A stretch of 7,540 nt of DNA from JBCBAP01 sp038532435 (GCA_038532435.1 JBCBAP010000109.1:1-7540), one strand, 5' to 3'; numbered from the stretch's first letter, positions 1-6,586 are shown. Numbers and translations: made by a program. Notes: a model not told the origin generated them from the letters alone.

Positions 1-38
1 CGAAGGTGCGTGAAGCGTACCTCGGCGATGCCCACTAG
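1..38 (+). CDS. livG: 3' end of a branched-chain amino acid-type ABC transporter ATPase (LivG-like), partial
   Basis: Only the last 11 complete codons are present, reading KVREAYLGDAH and then TAG at 36-38. The ending VREAYLG is the usual C-terminus of LivG-family ATPases, whose gene normally lies directly before livF. The Shine-Dalgarno of the next gene (AGGGGA, 37-42) overlaps this stop codon, which indicates one mRNA and translational coupling. The identification rests on a short tail plus context. A UrtD- or other HAAT-family ATPase would look similar over so few residues. Confidence 0.7.
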   Translation, partial: KVREAYLGDAH

Positions 39-50
39 GGGACCAGCACG

Positions 51-800
51 ATGAACCAGCATGCACCCATGAGCACCAATCGCGCAGCCTCCGCCCCCGC
101 CTACTTTTCCGCATGGGACATCCATTCCTACTACGGTGAGAGCTACATCGTTCAAGGCGTGAGCATGAACGTCCATGAGGGCGAGATCCTCGCCCTTCTG
201 GGCCGCAACGGGGCCGGCAAGACCTCCACCTTGCGGTCGATCGCACGGATCGGGGAACCGGCGGTCACCCACGGGGAGATCTGGCTCGATCACCAGCCGC
301 TCCACGACATGTCAGCCCACCAGGCCGCGCAGTGCGGTGTCGGGCTGGTGCCGGAGGATCGCCGCATCATCTCCGGCCTGTCCGTGGAGGAGAACCTCCA
401 GCTCGCCCAGATCGCCCCGCCGAAAGGGTGGAGCATCGAGCGGATCTACGAGCTCTTCCCCCGTTTGGGAGAGCGGCGCAAGCAGGAGGGCACGACCCTG
501 TCCGGCGGGGAGCAGCAGATGCTTGCCATTGGTCGGGCGCTGGCCCGGGACATCAAGCTCCTCCTCCTCGACGAGCCCTATGAGGGCCTCGCCCCGGTCA
601 TCGTCCACGAGATCGAAAAGACCCTTCTTGAGATCAAGGCACTCGGCATCACGACCGTGATCGTGGAGCAGAACGCGGTCGCGGCGCTCAAGCTCGCGGA
701 CCGCGCCATCATCCTCGACACCGGGCAGGTCGTCTATGACGGCACCGCGCAGGAGGTGCTCGACAACAAGGAAATGCGCGAGGAATATCTCGCCATTTAA
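51..800 (+). CDS. livF: ABC transporter ATP-binding protein, LivF family (branched-chain amino acid-type uptake)
   Basis: Cytoplasmic ATPase of a HAAT-type importer that powers uptake of leucine, isoleucine, valine or related solutes together with LivG, the LivH/LivM permeases and a periplasmic binding protein (none of those complete here). Of 249 residues, the Walker A is GRNGAGKT (51-58), the family-typical VPEDRRI stretch lies at 100-106, the ABC signature LSGGEQQ at 150-156 and the Walker B LLLLDEP at 170-176. The switch region reads VEQN (205-208), where most ABC ATPases carry a histidine; this is normal for LivF. The N-terminus is about 15 residues longer than in a standard LivF. The ATG at 51 is preferred because AGGGGA ends 8 nt before it; an in-frame ATG at 69 has no better site. 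The true substrate cannot be read from the ATPase alone, so urea or amide uptake (Urt/Fmd type) remains possible but less likely. Confidence 0.93.
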   Translation: MNQHAPMSTNRAASAPAYFSAWDIHSYYGESYIVQGVSMNVHEGEILALLGRNGAGKTSTLRSIARIGEPAVTHGEIWLDHQPLHDMSAHQAAQCGVGLVPEDRRIISGLSVEENLQLAQIAPPKGWSIERIYELFPRLGERRKQEGTTLSGGEQQMLAIGRALARDIKLLLLDEPYEGLAPVIVHEIEKTLLEIKALGITTVIVEQNAVAALKLADRAIILDTGQVVYDGTAQEVLDNKEMREEYLAI

Positions 801-819
801 CGCATCAGCGGATAGGAAT

Positions 820-846
820 ACGGGACAAATGTCCCGTTATCGGGAC
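820..846. promoter_or_regulatory. Triple half-site inverted-repeat operator candidate upstream of acs
   Basis: Three perfect copies of a hexamer alternate in orientation: CGGGAC (821-826), GTCCCG (831-836) and CGGGAC (841-846). Each is separated by 4 nt (AAAT, then TTAT), giving an exact 10-bp period. The first pair extends to 8-bp arms (ACGGGACA and TGTCCCGT around a central AA, 820-837). One helical turn per half-site, with both pairs forming dyads, suits a dimeric repressor or activator binding as two overlapping dimers. It lies 20 bp past the livF stop and 86 bp before the acs ATG. It could instead fold as an RNA hairpin and end the liv transcript, but no U-tract follows. The regulator is unknown and no regulator gene is in the window. 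Confidence 0.55.
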
Positions 847-867
847 CAACGGTCTCAATATTGCGGC

Positions 868-889
868 GTCCTGTGGGAAACCACGGGGC
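868..889 (+). promoter_or_regulatory. GAAA-tetraloop hairpin in the probable acs 5' leader
   Basis: Positions 868-876 (GTCCTGTGG) can pair with 881-889 (CCACGGGGC) around the loop GAAA (877-880). That is nine pairs, two of them G-U, closed by a GNRA-class tetraloop. Its 3' arm shares three bases (887-889) with a 12-bp perfect palindrome, GGCCTGCAGGCC (887-898), so the two folds exclude each other. No U-tract follows, so it is not a classical terminator. A weak -10-like CAATAT at 856-861 would put transcription start close to the base of this stem, which could make it a 5'-end stabilising structure; that is speculative. Confidence 0.35.
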
Positions 890-912
890 CTGCAGGCCTG
901 AACGAACAAGAC

Positions 913-927
913 TTTCGTGGAGCGAAA
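913..927 (+). promoter_or_regulatory. acs ribosome binding site presented in a small hairpin loop
   Basis: TTTCG (913-917) and CGAAA (923-927) are perfect complements and flank TGGAG (918-922). The Shine-Dalgarno GGAG (919-922) therefore sits in the loop, 9 nt before the ATG at 932. This site decides the acs start: the upstream in-frame GTG at 917 overlaps the Shine-Dalgarno itself and has none of its own. The ribosome-binding role is well supported. The hairpin is only 5 bp, so its regulatory meaning is uncertain. Confidence 0.5.
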
Positions 928-931
928 CGAC

Positions 932-2878
932 ATGACTGATCCCATCTACCCGCCCAGCCCGGACTTCGCCGCCAGCGCCCACGCGACCGCGGACACCTAC
1001 GCCCAGATGTATGCCGCCTCCGTCAAGGATCCCGAGGCATTCTGGGCGGAGGAGGCCAAGCGGCTCGACTGGATCACACCGCCCACGAAGATCAAGAACA
1101 CCTCCTTTGCCCATGATGATGTCTCGATCAAATGGTTCGAGGACGGGGAGCTGAACGTCGCGGCGAACTGCGTGGACCGCCACGTCGCGACCCGGGGTGA
1201 CCAGACCGCGATCATCTGGGAGCCGGACGGCCCGGATACCCCGGCCCAGCACATCACCTACAGCGAGTTGCACGCGCAGGTCTGCCGTATGGCGAACGTT
1301 TTCAAGGCCCACGGGATCGGCAAGGGCGACCGGGTCGTGATCTACCTGCCTATGATCCCCGAGGCGGCCTACGCGATGCTCGCCTGCACCCGGATCGGGG
1401 CGATCCATTCGATCGTCTTCGCCGGGTTCTCCCCCGATGCGCTCGCCAACCGGGTCAACGACTGCGACGCCAAGGCAATCATCACGGCGGACCACGCACC
1501 CCGGGGCGGGCGGGAAACACCGCTCAAGTCGAACGCGGACGCGGCGCTCCTGCACTGCAAGGACAGCGTTGCCTGCTTCGTTGTGAAGCACACCGGCGGG
1601 CAGACGACCTGGGTCGCGGGCCGTGACATCGACGTCCGGGCAGAGATGGCGGAGGCGAGCGCGGATTGCCCCGTTGAGCCAATGAATGCAGAGGATCCGC
1701 TCTTCATCCTCTATACTTCCGGCTCCACGGGAAAGCCCAAGGGCGTGGTGCACACCACGGGGGGTTATCTGGTGTTCGCCGCGATGACCCACCAGTACAC
1801 GTTCGACTATCACGACGGGGACGTGTTCTGGTGCACCGCGGATGTGGGCTGGGTCACCGGACACAGCTACATCGTCTACGGGCCACTCGCTAATGGCGCG
1901 ACCACGCTGATGTTCGAGGGCGTGCCGACCTATCCGGACGCGAGCCGCTTCTGGCAGGTGTGCGAAAAGCACAAGGTGAACCAGTTCTACACCGCCCCTA
2001 CGGCGATCCGCGCGCTGATGGGCAAGGGGCCGGATTTCGTCACCAAGTGCGATCTGTCGAGCCTGAAGCTGCTCGGCACCGTCGGCGAGCCGATCAACCC
2101 AGAGGCCTGGAACTGGTACAACGACGTTGTCGGCAAGGGAAAGCTGCCCATCGTCGACACCTGGTGGCAGACGGAGACCGGAGGCCACCTGCTGACGCCT
2201 TTGCCGGGGGCCACGCCGACGAAGCCTGGCTCCGCCACCACTCCCTTCTTCGGGGTGCAGCCGGTCATCCTCGATGCGCAAAGCGGCGCTGAGATTGATG
2301 AGACGGAAGCCGAAGGCGTGCTCTGCTTCAAGGACAGCTGGCCGGGTCAGATGCGCACGGTCTGGGGGGACCATGAACGGTTCGTGAAGACCTATTTCTC
2401 TGACTACAAGGGCTACTACTTCTCCGGCGATGGCTGCCGCCGGGATGCGGACGGGTACTACTGGATCACTGGCCGCGTCGATGACGTGATCAACGTCTCC
2501 GGCCACCGGATGGGAACGGCGGAGGTCGAAAGCGCCCTCGTCGCTCATGTGGCCGTCTCAGAAGCGGCGGTTGTCGGCTATCCCCACGACATCAAGGGGC
2601 AGGGCATCTACTGCTACGTCACCTTGATGGAAGGGCAGAAGGCCACAGAAGATCTGCGCAAGGAGCTCTCCACGTGGGTGCGCACCGAGATTGGCCCGAT
2701 TGCCAAGCCGGACGTCATCCAGTGGGCACCGGGCCTGCCCAAGACCCGCTCGGGCAAGATCATGCGCCGCATCCTGCGCAAGATTGCGGAGAACGACACA
2801 GGCACGCTCGGCGACACCTCGACCCTTGCGGATCCGTCCGTCGTCGACGACCTGATTGCCAACCGTGCCGGAGCCTGA
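932..2878 (+). CDS. acsA: Acetyl-CoA synthetase (AMP-forming acetate-CoA ligase)
   Basis: Cytoplasmic enzyme that converts acetate, ATP and CoA to acetyl-CoA, AMP and PPi through acetyl-adenylate, the high-affinity route for acetate assimilation. From the ATG at 932 it is 648 residues, close to the usual 650. Landmarks are the N-terminal ACAS segment (about 22-80), the phosphate loop YTSGSTGKPKG (261-271), VDTWWQTETGG (408-418), YYFSGDG (495-501), the hinge region GRVDDVINVSGHRMG (514-528) and PKTRSGKIMRR (603-613). W412 corresponds to the tryptophan that restricts the acyl pocket to acetate in bacterial Acs, and K609 to the catalytic lysine that is reversibly acetylated in well-studied Acs enzymes, so the key residues are intact. 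Post-translational control by acetylation is therefore plausible. It follows livF by 131 bp that hold a candidate operator and leader hairpins, and is closed by its own terminator. A propionyl-CoA synthetase (PrpE) is less likely given the length and motifs. Confidence 0.97.
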   Translation: MTDPIYPPSPDFAASAHATADTYAQMYAASVKDPEAFWAEEAKRLDWITPPTKIKNTSFAHDDVSIKWFEDGELNVAANCVDRHVATRGDQTAIIWEPDGPDTPAQHITYSELHAQVCRMANVFKAHGIGKGDRVVIYLPMIPEAAYAMLACTRIGAIHSIVFAGFSPDALANRVNDCDAKAIITADHAPRGGRETPLKSNADAALLHCKDSVACFVVKHTGGQTTWVAGRDIDVRAEMAEASADCPVEPMNAEDPLFILYTSGSTGKPKGVVHTTGGYLVFAAMTHQYTFDYHDGDVFWCTADVGWVTGHSYIVYGPLANGATTLMFEGVPTYPDASRFWQVCEKHKVNQFYTAPTAIRALMGKGPDFVTKCDLSSLKLLGTVGEPINPEAWNWYNDVVGKGKLPIVDTWWQTETGGHLLTPLPGATPTKPGSATTPFFGVQPVILDAQSGAEIDETEAEGVLCFKDSWPGQMRTVWGDHERFVKTYFSDYKGYYFSGDGCRRDADGYYWITGRVDDVINVSGHRMGTAEVESALVAHVAVSEAAVVGYPHDIKGQGIYCYVTLMEGQKATEDLRKELSTWVRTEIGPIAKPDVIQWAPGLPKTRSGKIMRRILRKIAENDTGTLGDTSTLADPSVVDDLIANRAGA

Positions 2879-2917
2879 CAGGGTCCGTCCTTCGGCGGGA
2901 TCGGTGTTGTGTCAACG

Positions 2918-2961
2918 AAGCCCCATCCGTGTGCGTACCACGGGTGGGGCTTTCCTCTCTT
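2918..2961 (+). terminator. Rho-independent terminator after acs
   Basis: A 14-bp stem is formed by 2918-2931 (AAGCCCCATCCGTG) and 2939-2952 (CACGGGTGGGGCTT), with one internal U-G wobble (2926/2944) and a 7-nt loop (2932-2938). The right arm runs into a pyrimidine-rich tail (TTTCCTCTCTT). It begins 40 bp past the acs stop and separates acs from the next gene. The A-rich start of the left arm is short, so termination in the reverse direction looks weak. The rest of the 208-bp gap (2879-3086) shows only the -35-like hexamer and the ribosome site described separately. Confidence 0.9.
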
Positions 2962-3034
2962 GCTGCCGGTTTCCCGCCGGAACGCATACACATGTGGGCC
3001 AAACACAGACCGCGGGAATGTGAGCGCGCTAAGC

Positions 3035-3040
3035 TTGACA
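3035..3040 (+). promoter_or_regulatory. Candidate -35 element (TTGACA) for the ThDP-enzyme/methyltransferase unit
   Basis: A perfect consensus TTGACA lies 46 bp before the ATG at 3087 and downstream of the acs terminator, where a promoter for the next two genes is expected. No convincing TATAAT-like -10 appears at 16-18 bp spacing (around 3057-3064 the sequence is GCACCTCC). Either the -10 is very weak, an activator is needed, or the match is chance. Confidence 0.25.
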
Positions 3041-3086
3041 GCCTGATCCGCTGCGGGCACCTCCAACAGACAAGTCCGGAGGTTCC

Positions 3087-4691
3087 ATGCTCAATTCAGC
3101 CGACATCATCGCCCAACGGCTCTACGCGGAGGGGGTCCGTCACGCGTTCGGCGTTCCGGGCGGCGAAGTGCTGACGATCATCGATGCGCTCGAGCGGGCA
3201 GGGATCCGGTTCGTGCTGTCCCGGCATGAGAACGCGGCGGGGTTCATGGCTGAAGGGACATGGCACGCGACGGGCGCGCCCGCAGTACTGATTGGCACCG
3301 TCGGCCCCGGGATGGCCAACACGGTGAACGTCACCGCAAATGCGCAGCAGGATCGTGTACCCCTGATCGTGATCACAGGCGCGGTCGATGAGGCGGAGGC
3401 GCTCACCTACACCCATCAGGTCTTCGATCATCGGGCGGTTCTGAAGCCTGTCGTCAAGGCAAGCTTCGAGGCCCGCGCAGGCGCATGCGATGTCATGATC
3501 GACAAGGCGATCCGGATCGCCACCGATCCGCAACCGGGGCCGGTGCATATCGACCTGCCGATCTCCGTCGCTGCGGCGGATCACCTCCCGGCACGCCCAG
3601 TGCAACGGGCGGCGCTCAGCCCTGTCCTGCCCGCAGGCGCAGCATTTGACGCGGCGCGGGATCGGTTTGCCCAGGCCGAGCGACCGGTTCTGATGGTCGG
3701 GCTCGACATCCTCGAAAGCCCCGGCGGCGTCGACACCCTGAGGGATGTTGTGGAGCGGTTTTCGATCCCGGTCGTGACGACCTACAAGGCAAAGGGCGTG
3801 CTGCCGGAGGGCCATGCGCTCGCGCTCGGCGGGCACGGGCTCAGCCCGAAATCGGATGCGGTGGTGCTGCCAGTGCTCTCGGAGGCGGATCTGGTGATCT
3901 GTGCCGGGTACGATCCCATCGAGATGCGTACGGGCTGGCGCGATCCGTGGGATCCGACCCGGGCGATCGCCTTCACCAGCGTTCCCGATTCCCAGTACAT
4001 GCACCATGTCAGTGCCGCCTGGACCTGCGATATCGGTCTGGGCCTCGCAGCCCTCGCCGCCGACCAATCGCCCCGACCGGTCTGGAGCGATGGGACGCCG
4101 GATCGTGCGCGCACCGCGCAAGCGGAGGCGTTCGCAGCTCCGCCGGGATGGGGGCCGTCCGAGGCGCTTCATATCCTCAACCGCCTCAAGCCCGCTGAGA
4201 TAGTCACGACCGTGGACAGCGGCGCGCACCGGATCCTTCTGTCCCAGGTCTGGACCTGCGAGGCCGCCCGCAGCCTGTTGCAGTCCACGGGCCTCTGCAC
4301 CATGGGCTGCGCCCTGCCGCTCGCCATCGGCCACCGGATCGGCGCGCCGGAGCGTCCGGTGATGGCGGTCATGGGGGACGGCTGCCTCGACATGGTGCTG
4401 GGCGAGCTTGCCACCTTGCGGGATGTGGGGCTTCCGGTGATCGTGGTCGTGCTGAACGATGCCTCCCTCGCGCTCATAGAGCTCAAGCAGCGCCGGGATG
4501 GGAAACAAAACGCGGGCGTCGATTTCGGCCACACGGACTATGCCGCCGTCGCCACCGCGATAGGCGTGAACGGTACCGCGGTGTCCGATGGCGCAGCGCT
4601 CGAGGACGCGATGCGTGCAGCGCTCGATGCGACCGGACCCACGCTCATCGACGTGCGGATCCCCCGCCGCGCCTATGATGGTCTGATCTGA
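3087..4691 (+). CDS. Thiamine-diphosphate-dependent enzyme, acetolactate synthase large subunit-like, substrate unknown
   Basis: A 534-residue protein with the three-domain layout of the ThDP decarboxylase/AHAS superfamily. The N-terminal Pyr domain has GVPGGE (22-27) and HENAAGFMAEG (47-57), where E48 is the glutamate that activates the cofactor. The central domain includes TYKAKGVLPEGH (232-243) and ends near 330. The C-terminal PP domain has the ThDP/Mg2+ motif GDG (430-432) followed by ND (457-458) instead of the usual NN. The ADAP-like NAQQDRVPLIVITG (85-98) and PVVKASF (121-127) resemble IlvB/IlvI. No small regulatory subunit (ilvN/ilvH) follows, and the protein is shorter than most biosynthetic AHAS, so true acetolactate synthesis is doubtful. 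A 2-oxo-acid decarboxylase, carboligase or Xsc-like role is possible. GGAGG (3078-3082) stands 4 nt before the ATG. The stop is followed 10 bp later by a methyltransferase gene whose ribosome site overlaps it, so the two are co-translated. Confidence 0.88.
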   Translation: MLNSADIIAQRLYAEGVRHAFGVPGGEVLTIIDALERAGIRFVLSRHENAAGFMAEGTWHATGAPAVLIGTVGPGMANTVNVTANAQQDRVPLIVITGAVDEAEALTYTHQVFDHRAVLKPVVKASFEARAGACDVMIDKAIRIATDPQPGPVHIDLPISVAAADHLPARPVQRAALSPVLPAGAAFDAARDRFAQAERPVLMVGLDILESPGGVDTLRDVVERFSIPVVTTYKAKGVLPEGHALALGGHGLSPKSDAVVLPVLSEADLVICAGYDPIEMRTGWRDPWDPTRAIAFTSVPDSQYMHHVSAAWTCDIGLGLAALAADQSPRPVWSDGTPDRARTAQAEAFAAPPGWGPSEALHILNRLKPAEIVTTVDSGAHRILLSQVWTCEAARSLLQSTGLCTMGCALPLAIGHRIGAPERPVMAVMGDGCLDMVLGELATLRDVGLPVIVVVLNDASLALIELKQRRDGKQNAGVDFGHTDYAAVATAIGVNGTAVSDGAALEDAMRAALDATGPTLIDVRIPRRAYDGLI

Positions 4692-4701
4692 GGCGACGGC
4701 C

Positions 4702-5532
4702 ATGATGCAAACCCGGGGATCGAAACTGGCGGAGTTCGTCCGCCGCCGCTTTCACGACACGGATTTCCGGTTCTGGGCACGGCTGCAATACGAACTGATC
4801 TACCTGTGGCCCACAGGCGGGCTCTACTCCACGTTCAACTTCGGCGTCGCGCCCGCGGACCCGGACATCGTTCCTTCGGACAGCGTCGCGGAGGATCGGT
4901 TCCAGCTTCAGCTCTATCGGGACCTCTTCGGTTTCGGGCGGCAGGCGGGGCTTTCGGACCGTCCGATCCGCCTTGTCGAGGTTGGCGCGGGTATTGGCGG
5001 CGGGCTCGATGCGCTCCGGCGGGAGGCGGAGTTCGCCGGCCTGATCGGCATCGAGCCTGCGCGCACCGCCTGCTGGATGGGGCGCAGGCGCTTCGGTGTC
5101 GATCTGCGGCCAAAGACGGCGGAGGCGACCGGTCTGCCGGACGCTGCGAGCGATGTCCTGATGGTCATCGACAGCGTCTCCGCCTTCCCCGATGTGCCCG
5201 GCTTCTTTCGGGAGGCGGCACGGGTCCTCGCCCCCGGTGGGCTCTTGCTGCTGGCGATCCAGACCCCGAACCCGGAGACCGACCTTCCCCCGTGGGTTCG
5301 GGTGTTCGGCCAACGGGCGGGGCTCGACTTCGTGGCCGAGAGGTCGATCAGCGAGGAGGTGCGCACCGCGCTGATCGAGGATCAGCCGCGGCGGGGACGA
5401 ATGGTGCGGAGGGTGCCGTTCTTCCTGCGCTCCTACGCGCGGGAACTCTTCGCCTTGGAGGGGTCGGTCCGGTACGGGCAGGTCGTCGCGCGGGAACGGA
5501 GCTACTTCCTCGCCGCCCTCCGAAAACCCTAG
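4702..5532 (+). CDS. Class I SAM-dependent methyltransferase (Methyltransf_11-like), substrate unknown
   Basis: A 276-residue soluble protein. The SAM-binding motif I is LVEVGAGIGGG (91-101), the acidic residue after strand beta-2 lies in GIEPA (116-120), and TGLPDAASDVLMVIDS (143-158) followed by EAARVLAPGGLLLLAI (171-186) is the usual Methyltransf_11 core. The N-terminal LYSTFNFGVAP (41-51) recalls the G-x-x-N-x-G segment before the fold in small-molecule (polyketide, sterol or lipid) methyltransferases, suggesting a small hydrophobic substrate; this is inference. The C-terminal 80 residues are rich in arginine and aromatics (for example FFLRSYARELF, 240-250) and could cap the active site. 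GAGG (4690-4693), overlapping the stop of the ThDP gene, is 8 nt before ATG 4702. A second ATG follows at 4705. It ends 7 bp from the stop of the opposing gene with no terminator between them. Confidence 0.85.
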   Translation: MMQTRGSKLAEFVRRRFHDTDFRFWARLQYELIYLWPTGGLYSTFNFGVAPADPDIVPSDSVAEDRFQLQLYRDLFGFGRQAGLSDRPIRLVEVGAGIGGGLDALRREAEFAGLIGIEPARTACWMGRRRFGVDLRPKTAEATGLPDAASDVLMVIDSVSAFPDVPGFFREAARVLAPGGLLLLAIQTPNPETDLPPWVRVFGQRAGLDFVAERSISEEVRTALIEDQPRRGRMVRRVPFFLRSYARELFALEGSVRYGQVVARERSYFLAALRKP

Positions 5533-5540
5533 GCGCGCCT
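5531..5540. repeat. Perfect 10-bp palindrome spanning two convergent stop codons
   Basis: AGGCGCGCCT supplies the AG of the + strand stop (TAG, 5530-5532) and the first base of the - strand stop triplet (TCA on +, 5540-5542). It is the whole junction between the converging genes. It is too short and lacks a T-tract, so it is not a convincing bidirectional terminator. Confidence 0.4.
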
Positions 5541-6586
5541 CATTCCTGACAGGCAGACTGCAGGCGCAGCCAGTCATTGTCGCCGAGCGCCGGTACGAAC
5601 TCCGCACCACGGACCGAGTCGCCCGCAACGATCCGCTCAAGCCGATGCTCCGGTGCCCCGGCGGAGCTGAGCGGCAGAACGAGGGGCAGGCTCGGCAGGC
5701 CCGCAGCCTCAAGCCGCCTCAGGGTTTCCTCATCCACCGCGCTGCTTTCCGCACTGTAGGTGCGGGTGAGGGTCCGCGCCGCCTCCAGCTCCTCGGGGCC
5801 GAGGTTGCGCTGGAAGCCAAGCGTGAGCAGGCCATGCAGGCCGATCGCCTCCCCCAGCCGGGCGCGGTATTCTGGCGTTACGGCGCGGGCCGCAGCCAGC
5901 GCGAGCAGCCCGGACAGCTCCTCGGGCTGGACCATGTCCCGCAGGGCGCGCGCGTTAACCAACGTGTCCGGCCCTCCCGCGTTCAGAAGGGGCGGGCCAT
6001 CGAACCTGCCGAACCGGACGTTGAGCACCCCGTCCGGATCCACCTGCCGGATCATCCGGCGCAGCGCGGGCGGCGGCAGGCCGGCACTCCGCCCGTCCCG
6101 GCAGAGAAAGAGGCCGGGCCGGTTGAACTCGACCTCCATGACCTGCGCGGGCAAGGGCAGCCAAAGGGGATCCGGCACCAAGGGCGCCAGCGCACCCGCG
6201 AGCGTCCGGGGCCAGATCAGTCCCGCCGCGAGGGGGATCAACAGGACCAGGAGCATCCAGGCCCCGATGCGACGCTTGCGCCCCCGGGTACGGGGGCGGG
6301 CCGCCGTCCTTACCGTTGCGATTGCGCCGATCATGTCCCGGTCGGTGATGGTGAGGGTCTCCGCCCCGTCCGGATCGGGCGAGAGCACCAGCCGCTCCTT
6401 TTCCTCCGCCAGCACCTCGAGCGCTGCGAGCGACCAGTGGGCGAGAGGGGCCTCCGCGCCATCCCGCAGGGTCAGCGTCGCCTCGCCGAAGCTGACGATC
6501 ACCTCTCGGGGGGACGTGTCGTCCCCCTCCTGCCAGAGGCCGAGCGCCTCCAGCCGGTCGTACTGATCGAGTGCGGTTCTTGCCAT
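5540..6586 (-). CDS. Single-pass membrane protein with a degenerate M48-metallopeptidase-like domain (probable pseudopeptidase)
   Basis: A 348-residue protein. Residues 1-100 form a cytoplasmic-type domain (DQYDRLEALGLW, 7-18; VIVSFGEATLTL, 29-40; LAHWSLAALEVL, 48-59), followed by a basic stretch RGRKRR (101-106), one membrane helix (about 107-125) and an outward C-terminal domain by the positive-inside rule. That layout and order resemble membrane M48 peptidases with an N-terminal DUF7092-like domain. LLNAGGPDTLVNARAL (200-215) sits where M48 has NAFALPGG, and ELSGLLALAAAR (223-234) where it has ELAGVLAHEIGH. YSAESSAVDEE (277-287) sits at the third-ligand region, SSAGAPEHRLERI (307-319) at the SSHP region, and PALGDNDWLRLQSACQ (332-347) at the usual ending. 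The HExxH positions read LAAAR and the third-ligand glutamate looks like serine, so it should not bind zinc. A chaperone, scaffold or sensing role is inference. Its start lies 39 bp after the acyl-CoA ligase stop, suggesting one operon. The Shine-Dalgarno is weak. Confidence 0.75.
   Translation of the reverse strand: MARTALDQYDRLEALGLWQEGDDTSPREVIVSFGEATLTLRDGAEAPLAHWSLAALEVLAEEKERLVLSPDPDGAETLTITDRDMIGAIATVRTAARPRTRGRKRRIGAWMLLVLLIPLAAGLIWPRTLAGALAPLVPDPLWLPLPAQVMEVEFNRPGLFLCRDGRSAGLPPPALRRMIRQVDPDGVLNVRFGRFDGPPLLNAGGPDTLVNARALRDMVQPEELSGLLALAAARAVTPEYRARLGEAIGLHGLLTLGFQRNLGPEELEAARTLTRTYSAESSAVDEETLRRLEAAGLPSLPLVLPLSSAGAPEHRLERIVAGDSVRGAEFVPALGDNDWLRLQSACQE

Noticed and set aside
821..840. 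Hairpin after livF as an intrinsic terminator
   Set aside because: The 8-bp stem has only a 2-nt centre and is followed by TTATCGGG rather than a T-tract; a protein-binding dyad fits better, though weak termination cannot be excluded.
917..931. GTG at 917 as the acs start
   Set aside because: It overlaps the GGAG that serves the ATG at 932 and has no upstream ribosome site; residue numbering from 932 puts the catalytic lysine at the classical position 609.
797..2548. Long - strand open frame (583 codons) opposite acs
   Set aside because: Mirror frame of a high-GC gene: low-complexity, R/G/V/H-rich translation with no recognisable domain, while the + strand encodes an intact Acs.
2964..2980. 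GCCGG direct repeat and GGTTTCC/GGAAC pairing after the acs terminator
   Set aside because: Arms are short and imperfect, typical of chance in GC-rich spacer DNA.
3096..4703. Long - strand open frame (535 codons) opposite the ThDP enzyme
   Set aside because: Same high-GC antisense effect; no motif or ribosome site, and the + strand frame has clear catalytic motifs.
4645..5712. - strand open frame (355 codons) opposite the methyltransferase
   Set aside because: It overlaps three better-supported genes and its translation shows no domain.
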